A stretch of DNA of 40,538 bases from DAIMZI01 sp036734025 (GCA_036734025.1 DAIMZI010000019.1:1-40538), one strand, 5' to 3'; counted from the first letter of the stretch, positions 7,395-17,430 are shown. Numbers and translations: made by a program. Notes: generated by a model not told the origin, from the letters alone.

Positions 7395-8987
7395 ATGACC
7401 GGCGACAACAAGAGCGAGAACAGACCGTCATCAGGCGCAGGCGCGTCCGCAGATCACCAGCCATCATGGCAAGACATTGTCGCATTTATGAGCCGGCCTG
7501 ACAGCTATCCAAACCGGCCGCAGAGCATAAGAAAAATTGAAACTCATATCTCGGTGGTCTTTCTGGCGGGCGAGCGCGCCTACAAGATCAAGAAGCCGGT
7601 GGCTTTTCCGTTTCTCGATCATACAACGCTTCGCGCCCGTCATCTTGCCTGTTGCAACGAATTGCGGGTTAACCGGCGCACCGCGCCCCAGCTTTATTTG
7701 GGGCTTGTTCCGATCACTGTCGATGTCAGGCGTGCCCTTGCTCTGGGCGGGGAGGGGCAATGCATTGAATGGGCTGTGGAAATGCGCCGTTTTCCCGATA
7801 GCTGCCTTTATGCCGACCTGCTTGCGCAAGGCGGGTTGGGCCGTGACGATTTCGCGCAACTGGCACGCGAGGTGCGCGCTTTTCACGCCCGTATCGACCG
7901 GCGTCTGGAGCCGGGCGCGAGCCACGGTGCGCTGATGCGGCTGATCGGCGAGAATTCGCATGACATGGGCCGGTTTCCCGGCCTGTTTGCGCCCGGCGAT
8001 GTGACGGCGCTGGCGCAGCGCTCGCACGAGGCCCTGTCGCGTCTTGAGCCGCTGATGACAAGACGCGCGATGACCGGCTTCGAGCGTCATTGCCACGGCG
8101 ATCTGCATCTCGGCAATATCGTGCGCCTCGATGGCCGCCCGGTGCTGTTCGATGCGGTCGAATTCGATGATGACATCGCCACCCGCGACATACTCGATGA
8201 TCTGGCGTTTCTGCTCATGGATTTGTGGGCGAGCGGCGCGCGCGAGGCCGCCAATATCGTGCTGAACGCCTATCTGGTCGCGGACGGCGACTTCAGCAAT
8301 TATGCCGGTCTGGCCGCATTGCCGCTTTACATGAGCGCGCGCGCCGGCATCCGGGCGAAGGCGGCGGCCTTCAGCGGCAGGAACGACGAGGCGGCGCATT
8401 ATTTCGCGCTGGCGCAGCAGCTTCTGAGCGAGCCCGAGCCGGTGATGATCGCCATCGGCGGGCTGTCGGGCAGCGGCAAATCGACCCTGGCAAGAGCGCT
8501 GGCGCCGGGCCTGGGCCGGGTCCCGGGCGCGCTCGTCCAGCGCAGCGATGTCGAGCGCAAGACCTTCTTCGGGCACAGCGAAACCGAGAGCCTGAGCGCG
8601 CGGGCCTATGCGCCGGCGATCACCGATCATGTCTACCGCCAGTCGGCGAAGAAGGCGTCTGCGGGGCTGGCGGCGGGCCATGCGGTCATCCTCGATGCGG
8701 TCTTTGCACGCGCGGGCGAGCGCAACGCGATTGCACGGGTCGCCGCCATGCGGGGCGTAAAATTTCTGGGCATCTGGCTCGATGCGCCCGCCGACCTGTT
8801 GGTGAGCCGGGTCGAATCGCGCGAACTTGACGCGTCAGATGCTGACGCCCGGGTGGTGCGCGCTCAGCTTGACTATGAGCTTGGCGACATCGGTTGGCGC
8901 GTGCTCGATACATCCGGCGGGATGGCGCAGGTGAGTGCGGCCGCCCGGCAATTTCTGGCAAATGAAGGGGTAGTGCTGGCCGATTGA
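7395..8987 (+). CDS. APH-like kinase / P-loop kinase fusion
   Basis: The 530-residue protein joins two kinase folds. Residues about 40-330 resemble aminoglycoside/choline kinases: HISVVFLAGERAYKIKKPV holds the ATP-binding lysine, HCHGDLHLGNI is the Brenner catalytic loop, and LFDAVEFDDDIATRD holds the metal-binding Asp. From about residue 350 a P-loop domain follows with a perfect Walker A, GGLSGSGKST, of the AAA_33/zeta-toxin-like type. This bifunctional architecture is widespread in Proteobacteria and its physiological substrate is unknown to me. There is no reason to call it a resistance gene. ATG 7395 follows GAAGAGTGAG and is 31 bases from the divergent dehydrogenase start. Confidence 0.85.
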   Translation: MTGDNKSENRPSSGAGASADHQPSWQDIVAFMSRPDSYPNRPQSIRKIETHISVVFLAGERAYKIKKPVAFPFLDHTTLRARHLACCNELRVNRRTAPQLYLGLVPITVDVRRALALGGEGQCIEWAVEMRRFPDSCLYADLLAQGGLGRDDFAQLAREVRAFHARIDRRLEPGASHGALMRLIGENSHDMGRFPGLFAPGDVTALAQRSHEALSRLEPLMTRRAMTGFERHCHGDLHLGNIVRLDGRPVLFDAVEFDDDIATRDILDDLAFLLMDLWASGAREAANIVLNAYLVADGDFSNYAGLAALPLYMSARAGIRAKAAAFSGRNDEAAHYFALAQQLLSEPEPVMIAIGGLSGSGKSTLARALAPGLGRVPGALVQRSDVERKTFFGHSETESLSARAYAPAITDHVYRQSAKKASAGLAAGHAVILDAVFARAGERNAIARVAAMRGVKFLGIWLDAPADLLVSRVESRELDASDADARVVRAQLDYELGDIGWRVLDTSGGMAQVSAAARQFLANEGVVLAD

Positions 8988-9067
8988 GCCGGCGCAAAGA
9001 CGGGGACGACACGCGGCAATCCAGTAAAGAACGAAGACTCGCGGGTGTTCGTTCAGTCTCGCGCGAG

Positions 9068-9082
9068 GAACAAAACTTGCAC
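9068..9082 (+). promoter_or_regulatory. Degenerate SOS box upstream of recA
   Basis: GAAC-AAAACTT-GCAC differs by one base from the alphaproteobacterial LexA box GAAC-N7-GAAC. It lies 133 bases before the recA ATG, a suitable place for LexA control. The second half-site overlaps TTGCAC, which could act as a -35 element. Support comes mainly from position and from the perfect boxes elsewhere in the window. Confidence 0.5.
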
Positions 9083-9214
9083 ATCGAGCGAAGATTGCCA
9101 CGGCGATGTCGATATGGAATAAATGCGAGATGATGAACGGGCAAGGCCGCACCTTGATGAGCGAATAACCGCGCAGCGGAGCAGAAAAGGACGGCCGACA
9201 TGAGGGGACGGGAT

Positions 9215-10354
<1,140 letters not shown>

Positions 10355-10539
10355 GCCAGTCTGCTTCTTGTCGTCGCGCGCAAGACATCCTACAGTCCGC
10401 GCAAATGGCGCAACCCGGGCGCGCCTTCTTCCTGCGATGCCTGGCATGCGCGAGCTTGAACATGCCGAAGCGAACCGTTTGCCCGTGCGGCGCAATCGGC
10501 CAGCCCGCCGGCAACACATGTTGGAAATGACATTGCACC

Positions 10540-13224
10540 ATGGCGCGCGTTAACGACATCCGCTCGGCCTTCCTGAAATTCTTCGAGGCGCGGGGACACC
10601 AGATCCTGCCGTCCAGTTCGCTGGTGCCGCGCAACGATCCGACCCTGATGTTCACCAATGCCGGGATGGTCCAGTTCAAGAACGTCTTCACCGGCATCGA
10701 GACACGTCCCTACAGGCGCGCCGTGACATCGCAAAAATGTGTGCGCGCCGGTGGCAAGCACAACGATCTCGACAATGTCGGCTACACCGCGCGCCACCAC
10801 ACCTTTTTCGAGATGCTCGGCAATTTCTCCTTCGGCGATTATTTCAAGGATGTCGCCATCGAGAATGCGTGGGAGCTGGTGACGCGCGAATTCGGCCTGG
10901 ATCCCAAACGCCTGCTGGTCACGGTCTACGCCGATGACGACCAGGCATTTGATCTGTGGAAGAAGATCGCCGGCCTACCAGAAAGCAAGATCATCCGCAT
11001 CGCCTCATCCGACAATTTCTGGGCGATGGGCGAGACCGGCCCATGCGGCCCATGCTCGGAAATCTTCTTTGATCATGGCGACAAGATACCGGGCGGCCCG
11101 CCCGGCAGCCCTGATGAAGACGGCGACCGCTTCATCGAGATCTGGAACCTGGTGTTCATGCAATATGAGCAGGTCAGCGCCGACAAGCGGATCGATCTGC
11201 CGCGCCCGTCCATCGACACCGGCATGGGTCTGGAGCGCACGGCGGCCGTGTTGCAGGGTACCCACGACAATTATGACATCGATCTGTTCCGCACGCTGAT
11301 AGCGGCCTCCGAAGACGCCACTGGCGCGTCGGCCACGGGCGCCGGCAAGGTCAGCCACCGGGTGATCGCCGATCATCTGCGCGCCACCAGCTTCCTCATC
11401 GCCGATGGCGTGCTGCCATCAAACGAGGGCCGCGGCTATGTGTTGCGCCGGATCATGCGCCGGGCGATGCGCCACGCCCATCTGCTCGGCGCCAGCGAGC
11501 CGGTGATCTACCGGCTGGTGCCGGTGCTGGTGCGCGAGATGGGCCAGGCTTTCCCCGAGTTGCACCGCGCCGAGGCGCTGATCATAGAGACGATCAAGCT
11601 GGAAGAAGGCCGCTTCATGCGCACGCTGGATCGCGGCATGCATCTGCTGGGCGAGGAAACCGACGACATGAAATCGGGCTCGACGCTGCCCGGCGAGGTG
11701 GCCTTCAAGCTCTATGACACTTATGGCTTTCCGCTCGATCTGACGCAGGATGCGCTGAAAGGCCGTGGCATCGGCGTCGATATCGAGGGCTTCAACGCCG
11801 CCATGGCGCGCCAGAAGGCCGAAGCGCGCAAGGCCTGGGCCGGCTCGGGCGAGGCGGCGACGGACCAGCTCTGGTATGAACTGCGCGATGAGCTGGGCGC
11901 CAGCGAATTTCTGGGCTATGGCACCGAGACGGCGGAAGGCCAGGTTCGCGCGCTGGTGAAAAATGGCAAGCTGGTCAAGCAGTTGCGCAAGGGCGACAGC
12001 GGCATCGTGGTCCTCAATCAGACCCCGTTTTATGGCGAATCCGGTGGTCAGGTCGGCGACCGCGGGCTGATCACGGGGGCGGGCGGCGCGCGCTTTCGCG
12101 TCGATGACACGCAGAAAAAACTGGGTGATCTGTTCTGCCACACAGGCGAGGTGGAAAAAGGCCCGCTGCGCGTTGGCGACATGGTGGAGTTGCGTGTCGA
12201 TCAGGCCCGGCGCAGCGCCACCCGGCGCAGCCATTCCGCCACCCATCTGCTGCACGAGGCGTTGCGCATGGTGCTGGGTGAGCATGTGGCGCAGAAAGGC
12301 TCGCTCGTCGAGCCGGGCCGGCTGCGCTTCGATTTCTCCCACCCCAAGCCGATGAGCGCCGATGAGATCGCCGCGGTCGAGGATATCGCCAATGCCATCG
12401 TGCTCCAGAACGATGCGGTCAGCACCCGTCTGATGAGCGTGGATGATGCCATCGCCAGCGGCGCGCTGGCGCTGTTCGGCGAAAAATACGGCGATGAAGT
12501 GCGCGTCGTCGCCATGGGCCGCAAGGATGACGAACAGGACGGGGGAAAGCCTTTTTCCGTTGAGCTTTGCGGCGGCACCCATGTCGCGCAAACGGGCGAT
12601 GTCGGCGTGGTCGCTGTGATCAGCGAAAGCGCGGTTTCAGCGGGCGTGCGCCGTCTGGAGGCGCTGACCGGCGACGCGGCCCGGCGTCATTTGCGCCAGC
12701 GCGATGAACAGATCCGCCAGGCCGCCGACCTGCTGAAGACCCAGCCACATGATGTCGTCGAGCGGCTGCAGAGCCTGCTGGAGGAGCGCAAGAAGCTGAC
12801 CCGCGATCTCAGCGAGGCCCGCAAGAAGCTGGCGCTGGGCGGCAATGGCGCCGGCAGCGGCAGCGGCGATGATGCGGTGCGCGATATCGGCCGGGTGAAG
12901 CTGCTCGGGCGCACGGTGCAGGGCGTGTCCGGCAAGGACCTGCGCAGCCTGGTGGATGCGGGCAAGCGACAGATCGGATCAGGCATCGTCGCCATTGTCG
13001 GCGTCAGCGACGACGGCAAGGCGGGGATTGTCGTGGGCATCACCGAGGATCTGACCGAGGCCTATGACGCGGTTGATCTGGTGCGCGCCGGGGCCGAAGC
13101 GCTGGGCGGCACGGGCGGCGGCGGGCGGCGGGACATGGCGCAGGCCGGCGGGCCGGACGGTGAGCGCGCCGGCGCCGCCATCGAGGCGATTGCCCGGCGC
13201 CTGGGCGAAGCGGTGAGCGCCTGA
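10540..13224 (+). CDS. alaS: Alanyl-tRNA synthetase
   Basis: The 894-residue protein begins with the class II motif region IRSAFLKFFEARGHQILPSSSLVPRNDPTLMF, and SQKCVRAGGKHNDLDNVG follows. The aminoacylation domain continues through TGPCGPCSEIFF and GMGLERTAAVLQG. The editing domain has the zinc ligands in HSATHLLHEALR and CGGTHVAQTG. The C-Ala domain with a coiled-coil region (about 730-780) closes the protein. Length and order are standard. It charges tRNA-Ala with alanine and hydrolyses mischarged Ser/Gly-tRNA-Ala. It is probably transcribed separately from recA or by read-through. Confidence 0.98.
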   Translation: MARVNDIRSAFLKFFEARGHQILPSSSLVPRNDPTLMFTNAGMVQFKNVFTGIETRPYRRAVTSQKCVRAGGKHNDLDNVGYTARHHTFFEMLGNFSFGDYFKDVAIENAWELVTREFGLDPKRLLVTVYADDDQAFDLWKKIAGLPESKIIRIASSDNFWAMGETGPCGPCSEIFFDHGDKIPGGPPGSPDEDGDRFIEIWNLVFMQYEQVSADKRIDLPRPSIDTGMGLERTAAVLQGTHDNYDIDLFRTLIAASEDATGASATGAGKVSHRVIADHLRATSFLIADGVLPSNEGRGYVLRRIMRRAMRHAHLLGASEPVIYRLVPVLVREMGQAFPELHRAEALIIETIKLEEGRFMRTLDRGMHLLGEETDDMKSGSTLPGEVAFKLYDTYGFPLDLTQDALKGRGIGVDIEGFNAAMARQKAEARKAWAGSGEAATDQLWYELRDELGASEFLGYGTETAEGQVRALVKNGKLVKQLRKGDSGIVVLNQTPFYGESGGQVGDRGLITGAGGARFRVDDTQKKLGDLFCHTGEVEKGPLRVGDMVELRVDQARRSATRRSHSATHLLHEALRMVLGEHVAQKGSLVEPGRLRFDFSHPKPMSADEIAAVEDIANAIVLQNDAVSTRLMSVDDAIASGALALFGEKYGDEVRVVAMGRKDDEQDGGKPFSVELCGGTHVAQTGDVGVVAVISESAVSAGVRRLEALTGDAARRHLRQRDEQIRQAADLLKTQPHDVVERLQSLLEERKKLTRDLSEARKKLALGGNGAGSGSGDDAVRDIGRVKLLGRTVQGVSGKDLRSLVDAGKRQIGSGIVAIVGVSDDGKAGIVVGITEDLTEAYDAVDLVRAGAEALGGTGGGGRRDMAQAGGPDGERAGAAIEAIARRLGEAVSA

Positions 13225-13254
13225 AGATAAAATTACTGGCAATCGATTTTAATT

Positions 13255-13297
13255 AACGTGATTATCCCTTCTCGCCAAGTATGGGGATAATCACGTT
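13255..13297. repeat. Perfect 14-bp inverted repeat downstream of alaS
   Basis: The arms AACGTGATTATCCC (13255-13268) and GGGATAATCACGTT (13284-13297) are perfectly complementary around a 15-base loop. The sequence is AT-rich compared with its surroundings. It begins 30 bases after the alaS stop and could act as a transcript end for alaS, or for the small minus-strand ORF whose stop codon lies in one arm, but no clear T-run follows on either strand. Confidence 0.8.
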
Positions 13298-13449
13298 GAA
13301 TAATTGAGCCGCAGCAATCGCATGATCTTGATGGCGTCGAAATTGAGCTCGCCCAGCAGCTTGCGGAACCCGTAAAGCAAGACGTCAAAACAGCCATTAT
13401 GAGCAACGAATGCCTGTCTGTCGGTGTAGATTGAGAGTTGCTTCTGCAT
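13291..13449 (-). CDS. Possible 52-residue protein of unknown function
   Basis: On the minus strand an ATG at 13449, nine bases downstream of GGAAGGG, opens a 52-codon frame ending in TGA inside the inverted repeat. The product starts MQKQLSIYTDRQAF and ends KIMRLLRLNYST. It has a normal amino-acid mix, with alternating hydrophobic residues in the second half that could form an amphipathic helix. The good ribosome site argues for a gene and the short length argues against. I do not recognise it. It could be a real small protein or the start fragment of a lost gene. Confidence 0.4.
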   Translation of the reverse strand: MQKQLSIYTDRQAFVAHNGCFDVLLYGFRKLLGELNFDAIKIMRLLRLNYST

Positions 13450-13541
13450 TTTTCCCTTCCCCCGCCAAACTCAACCCCAATCATGCAAATATTAGCATTG
13501 GTCAGGGCTGATTTCAGCGGCGAAAGAGCGATGCCTTAATC

Positions 13542-14759
13542 TCAGGACGACATTTTCACCTGCATGTTTTCGGCGATCTTGTCGAGGAACCCCTCGGTCG
13601 ACAGCCAGCCCTGCTCATCGCCGATCAGCAGCGCCAGATCCTTGGTCATGAAGCCGCTCTCGATGGTCTCCACGACCGTGGCCTCCAGCTTATCGGCAAA
13701 GTCGGTCAGAGCCGCGTTGCCGTCCAGCTTGCCGCGATGCTTCAGCCCGCGCGACCACGCGAAGATCGAGGCCGTGGAGTTGGTCGAGGTCTCCTTGCCC
13801 TGCTGGTGCATCCGGTAATGCCGCGTGACGGTGCCGTGCGCGGCCTCGGCCTCGATCGTGCGCCCATCAGGCGTCGCCAGCACGCTGGTCATCAGCCCCA
13901 GTGAGCCGAAGCCCTGCGCCACGGTGTCGGACTGCACATCGCCGTCATAGTTCTTGCACGCCCAGACATAGCCGCCCGACCATTTCATCGCCGCAGCCAC
14001 CATGTCGTCGATCAGCCGGTGTTCATAGCTCAGGCCCGCGGCTTCGAACCGGTCCTTGAATTCGTCGTCATAGATAGACTGGAAGACATCCTTGAAGCGG
14101 CCGTCATAGGCCTTGAGGATGGTGTTCTTCGTGGACAGATAAAGCGGATAACTCCGCTCCAGCGCATAGTTCATGCAGGCGCGCGCAAAATCGGCGATCG
14201 ATGCGTCCAGATTGTACATCGACATGGCGATGCCGGCGCCGGGGAAGTCGAAAACGTCGTGCGCAATACGCTGGCTGCCGTCGGCGGCCTCCCAGCTTAT
14301 CGTCATCTTGCCGGGGCCGGGCACGACGAAATCGGTGGCGCGGTACTGATCACCAAAGGCGTGTCGGCCGATGATGATCGGCTGGGTCCAGCCCGGCACC
14401 AGACGCGGCACATTCGTGCAGATGATGGGCTCGCGAAAGACCACTCCGCCGAGAATGTTGCGGATCGTTCCGTTGGGTGAGCGCCACATCTTCTTCAGCC
14501 CGAACTCTTCGACGCGCGCCTCATCGGGGGTGATGGTGGCGCATTTCACGCCGACATTGTGCTGCGCTATGGCGTTGGCCGCATCGATGGTGATCTGGTC
14601 GTCGGTCGCATCGCGGCTCTGGATCGACAGATCATAATAGAGCAGTTCGATATCGAGATAAGGCAGGATCAGCTTGTCCTTGATCATCTGCCAGATGATG
14701 CGGGTCATTTCATCGCCATCGAGTTCGACGACAGGGTTTGCGACCTTGATCTTTTCCAT
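13542..14759 (-). CDS. icd: NADP-dependent isocitrate dehydrogenase
   Basis: The 405-residue enzyme is of the subfamily shared by Alphaproteobacteria and eukaryotes, not the E. coli type. It starts MEKIKVANPVVELDGDEMTRIIW, and KCATITPDEARVEEF and KKMWRSPNGTIRN form the substrate region. YDGDVQSDTVAQGFGSLGLM carries the metal-binding aspartates, and EAAHGTVTRHYR is the cofactor loop, whose histidine and arginine are typical of NADP specificity. It oxidises isocitrate to 2-oxoglutarate in the TCA cycle. ATG 14759 is chosen because it matches the family N-terminus and has AAAGG upstream. It is divergent from trmJ. Confidence 0.97.
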   Translation of the reverse strand: MEKIKVANPVVELDGDEMTRIIWQMIKDKLILPYLDIELLYYDLSIQSRDATDDQITIDAANAIAQHNVGVKCATITPDEARVEEFGLKKMWRSPNGTIRNILGGVVFREPIICTNVPRLVPGWTQPIIIGRHAFGDQYRATDFVVPGPGKMTISWEAADGSQRIAHDVFDFPGAGIAMSMYNLDASIADFARACMNYALERSYPLYLSTKNTILKAYDGRFKDVFQSIYDDEFKDRFEAAGLSYEHRLIDDMVAAAMKWSGGYVWACKNYDGDVQSDTVAQGFGSLGLMTSVLATPDGRTIEAEAAHGTVTRHYRMHQQGKETSTNSTASIFAWSRGLKHRGKLDGNAALTDFADKLEATVVETIESGFMTKDLALLIGDEQGWLSTEGFLDKIAENMQVKMSS

Positions 14760-14950
14760 GATGAGCCTTTCGAGAAAACCGCCGGACCGGGAACGGACGC
14801 CCTCGGTGCGCGGCACCATAGCCGCGAGTCCGGCGCACGCCAAGACGGGGGCTGACAGTTTTGCGGCGATGCGCTGTGCTGCGCAAAAATCCATGCGCGG
14901 CGGCTTTGATGCTGGCCGGGCTGCCGGTCTGCGCCTATAAACCGGGGTCG

Positions 14951-15793
14951 ATGAGCCAAAAACCTGTGCATAACCTGGCGGGCAATGACCTGCTGCGAAA
15001 GCCGCCCGAAGCGCCTGCCATCATTCTCGTGGAGCCGCAGCTCGGCGACAATATCGGTGCGGCTGCGCGGGCGATGGCCAATTTCGGGCTGGGGGAATTG
15101 CGCCTGGTTTGCCCACGCGACGGCTGGCCCAGCGAAAGCGCCCGCGCCTTTGCCGCCAACGCCGCGCCGGTGATCGACAAAGCATTGATTTTTCAGTCGG
15201 TCGAAGACGCCATTGCCGATCTGCATTTCATCATGGCGACCACGGCGCGCCCGCGCGGCATGGTCAAGCCGGTCGCCAGTCCGCAAACCGCGATGGCGGA
15301 AACTTTTGCGCGGACAAATGCTCGCCAAAATTGTGGGGTTCTGTTCGGCAAGGAAAGTTCAGGCCTTGTCAACGATCATGTCGCGCTTGCCGACTGGGTG
15401 GTGATGGCGCCGGTTCATCCGCGTTTTGCGTCGATCAATCTTGCTCAGGCCGTCTTGCTTGTCGGTTACGAGTGGCGTAAGCAGTCCGAGGAAATGCAGC
15501 TTGGGCGACAGACCGCGTTTGATGGTCCCGCCCGCGAAGGCATGCCCGAATTTGCCTCGCATCCGGCGGCTCAGGCGGACCTTAACGGGTTGTTTGATGA
15601 CCTGGAGCGGGAGTTGGATGCATCAGGCTTCCTGCGCCCGCCGGAAAAGCGCGGGGCGATGGTTCGGAACATCCGCAACATGATCAAGCGGATGAACCCG
15701 ACAGATCAGGATGTCCGAACTCTGCGGGGTATTGTGGCATCTTTGACACGGCGCCATGAACGGCACCGGGACGATGATCAGAAACTGTCTTAG
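14951..15793 (+). CDS. trmJ: tRNA (cytidine/uridine-32-2'-O)-methyltransferase TrmJ
   Basis: The 280-residue protein is a SPOUT-class RNA methyltransferase. IILVEPQLGDNIGAAARAMANFGL is motif 1, GVLFGKESSGLVNDHVALAD is motif 2, and FASINLAQAVLLVGYEW is motif 3 forming the SAM-binding knot. A C-terminal helical extension contains FLRPPEKRGAMVRNIRNMIKRM, as in TrmJ. It methylates the ribose of nucleotide 32 in the anticodon loop of several tRNAs. The start at ATG 14951 fits the family; an upstream in-frame start would add 30 unconserved residues. It is divergent from icd across 191 bases. Confidence 0.93.
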   Translation: MSQKPVHNLAGNDLLRKPPEAPAIILVEPQLGDNIGAAARAMANFGLGELRLVCPRDGWPSESARAFAANAAPVIDKALIFQSVEDAIADLHFIMATTARPRGMVKPVASPQTAMAETFARTNARQNCGVLFGKESSGLVNDHVALADWVVMAPVHPRFASINLAQAVLLVGYEWRKQSEEMQLGRQTAFDGPAREGMPEFASHPAAQADLNGLFDDLERELDASGFLRPPEKRGAMVRNIRNMIKRMNPTDQDVRTLRGIVASLTRRHERHRDDDQKLS

Positions 15794-15868
15794 TTGTGCC
15801 GTGTTTGTGGTATTGCGAATTAGAAACATGAGTTCGATCTCGCGTAGAATGCGGGCTAGGGGCGAAGA

Positions 15869-16432
15869 ATGAAACGATTAAGTATTGCAACGTTTTTCGC
15901 AGCGGTCGTAGCCATTGTCGGCGTCTGGGCCGACAGCGCCGTTGCTGAAGAGAAGGGTGAGTTGAGCCTTCGTTCGGTGCGCCTGATCACGGGATTTGCA
16001 TTGACGACGATCCCGAGCGAGATCAAGGAAGCTGACGGTACGGTATTCAAGATTGATCGAAGCGATATGTCCAAGGTCCTCGTGCCGATCGATGATGCGC
16101 GCCGTATCATAGGCGTGGCGCGTCTGTCTGCACACGCTCAGCTATGCGACATGCCGCAGCTTCAGGCCCAGAATTATCTGGCCATGATGCGCGAGGAACA
16201 GGCCAAGAATATCTGGACCAAGGAGCAGCTGCTGTTCATCAACCGGTTGCATCTGTTCACGGTCATGTGGCTAAGCGGCAATGTCAAGTTCGTGGACAAG
16301 GGCGATGGCACGCAGGAAGCGGAGATCGTCTCCGATCCTGACTCGACCAAGACGAGGGAGTGCACGGACGAGGACCGCGCGCGCGTACAGACGGCGATCG
16401 AGAACTTCGTCAAGTCGACCGAGCGTTCCTGA
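15869..16432 (+). CDS. Exported protein of unknown function
   Basis: The 187-residue product starts with a signal peptide (MKRLSIATFF, a hydrophobic stretch, then SAVAEE with cleavage near residue 26). The mature region is mixed alpha/beta with two isolated cysteines (AQLCDMP and TRECTDED) that could form a disulfide. I do not recognise a family. The segment LITGFALTTIPSEIKEADG and the helical centre (MPQLQAQNYLAMMREEQAK) look like conserved uncharacterised periplasmic proteins of this class, but this is an impression. It follows trmJ by 75 bases on the same strand and is followed by a gene-free stretch with a terminator at 16656. Confidence 0.65.
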   Translation: MKRLSIATFFAAVVAIVGVWADSAVAEEKGELSLRSVRLITGFALTTIPSEIKEADGTVFKIDRSDMSKVLVPIDDARRIIGVARLSAHAQLCDMPQLQAQNYLAMMREEQAKNIWTKEQLLFINRLHLFTVMWLSGNVKFVDKGDGTQEAEIVSDPDSTKTRECTDEDRARVQTAIENFVKSTERS

Positions 16433-16555
16433 GCGTCGAGCGATCCATATCGGCATGGCCGTCATTGCTACTTGAGCTTGTACGCTTGGGTTGCATTGCG
16501 CCAGGGCGCTCGTGAAAGTTGCGATGATATCCGGCTTTGAGCGCGATTGCCGCGA

Positions 16556-16683
16556 GCTGGGTCTTGAACGGGCCTGGCGGCGAGGAAGAGGGCCGGACCG
16601 GTTCGTTCTCCCCCAGCCGATTGACAACGCACCGCCCCGGCGGTACATGCTTCAGGCAGGCCCGTTGGGGCCTGCTTTCGTTT
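16556..16683 (+). ncRNA. Possible structured RNA ending in a terminator
   Basis: The gap between the exported-protein stop (16432) and rpsD (16813) holds no likely gene but has strong folding potential on the plus strand. A long hairpin (16556-16617) is closed by GCTGGG with CCCAGC, and GAAC pairs with GTTC further in, followed by a GC-rich interrupted stem. A small ACCGC/GCGGT hairpin lies at 16631-16644, and a terminator-like stem-loop at 16656. Three consecutive stems ending in a terminator suggest a small RNA or the structured 3' end of the upstream transcript. I could not match it confidently to 6S, SRP or any other known RNA. Confidence 0.3.
16656..16683 (+). terminator. Rho-independent terminator
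   Basis: GCAGGCCC (16656-16663) pairs with GGGCCTGC (16668-16675) across a four-base loop and is followed by TTTCGTTTC. The stem is eight perfect pairs. It lies 224 bases after the nearest upstream gene and 130 bases before rpsD. Confidence 0.65.
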
Positions 16684-16732
16684 CGGGTCCGCGGTGATCG
16701 GTGATTGTCTTTGCGATCGCGCTCACCTGTCG

Positions 16733-16754
16733 CCCTGTGCAGCAATGCGCAGGG
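16733..16754 (+). promoter_or_regulatory. Hairpin in the rpsD leader
   Basis: CCCTGTGC (16733-16740) pairs with GCGCAGGG (16747-16754), eight pairs including one G-U, with a six-base loop. It ends 58 bases before the rpsD start and would lie in the mRNA leader. No T-run follows, so it is not a terminator. Autoregulation by S4 through leader structure is known in other bacteria but is only a possibility here. Confidence 0.35.
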
Positions 16755-16812
16755 AGAGGAAGACCCGGTACATATTTTCGCAGCCGTATTTTCCCATCTT
16801 TGGAGCCTGTCA

Positions 16813-17430
16813 ATGACCAAGCGCATAAGCGCCAAGCATAAAATCGACCGCCGCATGGGCGAGAACATCTGGGGCCGCCCGAAAAGCCCGGTCAACAAGC
16901 GCGAATACGGCCCCGGCCAGCACGGTCAACGCCGTCGCCAGAAACTGTCCGACTTCGGCGTGCAGTTGCGCGCCAAGCAGAAGCTCAAGGGCTACTACGC
17001 CAATATCAGCGAAAAGCAGTTTCGTGCCGTCTATGCCGAGGCGACGCGGCTCAAGGGCGACACCTCGGAAAATCTGATCGGGCTTCTGGAGCGTCGGCTG
17101 GATGCGATCATCTACCGCGCCAAGTTCGTGCCAACCGTCTTCAGCGCACGCCAGTTCGTCAATCACGGCCACGTCAAGGTCAACGGGCGGCGTGTCAACA
17201 TTCCGAGCTATCGCTGCAACATCGGCGACATCGTGGAGTTGCGCGACAAGGCCAAGGGGCTGACGATCGTGCTGGAAGGGGTGCAGAGCCCCGAGCGCGA
17301 TGTGCCCGATTATCTCGATGTCGATCATACCAAGATGACGGCATCGCTGGTACGCGTGCCGCAGTTGAGCGACGTGCCCTATCCGGTGATGATGGAACCG
17401 AACCTGGTCATCGAATTCTACTCGCGCTGA
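16813..17430 (+). CDS. rpsD: 30S ribosomal protein S4
   Basis: The 205-residue protein is a typical bacterial S4. The N-terminus MTKRISAKHKIDRRMGENIW is followed by NKREYGPGQHGQRRRQKLSDFG, the central four-helix region (RAVYAEATRLKGD), and the S4 RNA-binding domain LERRLDAIIYRAKFVPTV with FVNHGHVKVNGRRVNIPSY. It binds the 5' domain of 16S rRNA early in 30S assembly. The zinc-binding cysteines of C+ forms are absent. It stands alone rather than in the alpha operon with rpoA, as is usual in Alphaproteobacteria. The ATG at 16813 follows GGAGCC. Confidence 0.97.
   Translation: MTKRISAKHKIDRRMGENIWGRPKSPVNKREYGPGQHGQRRRQKLSDFGVQLRAKQKLKGYYANISEKQFRAVYAEATRLKGDTSENLIGLLERRLDAIIYRAKFVPTVFSARQFVNHGHVKVNGRRVNIPSYRCNIGDIVELRDKAKGLTIVLEGVQSPERDVPDYLDVDHTKMTASLVRVPQLSDVPYPVMMEPNLVIEFYSR

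Noticed and set aside
7395..8987. Aminoglycoside resistance gene
   Set aside because: The Brenner motif is of the APH superfamily, but the fusion to a P-loop kinase is a widespread housekeeping-type architecture and nothing links it to drug resistance.
11419..12591. Long minus-strand frame inside alaS
   Set aside because: It is antisense to conserved AlaRS domains, and its translation is His/Ala/Gln-rich without any family motif.
16433..16685. Identification as 6S RNA or SRP RNA
   Set aside because: The region has stems and a terminator, but I could not find the SRP GGAAG-type core or a convincing 6S layout, so I leave the class open.
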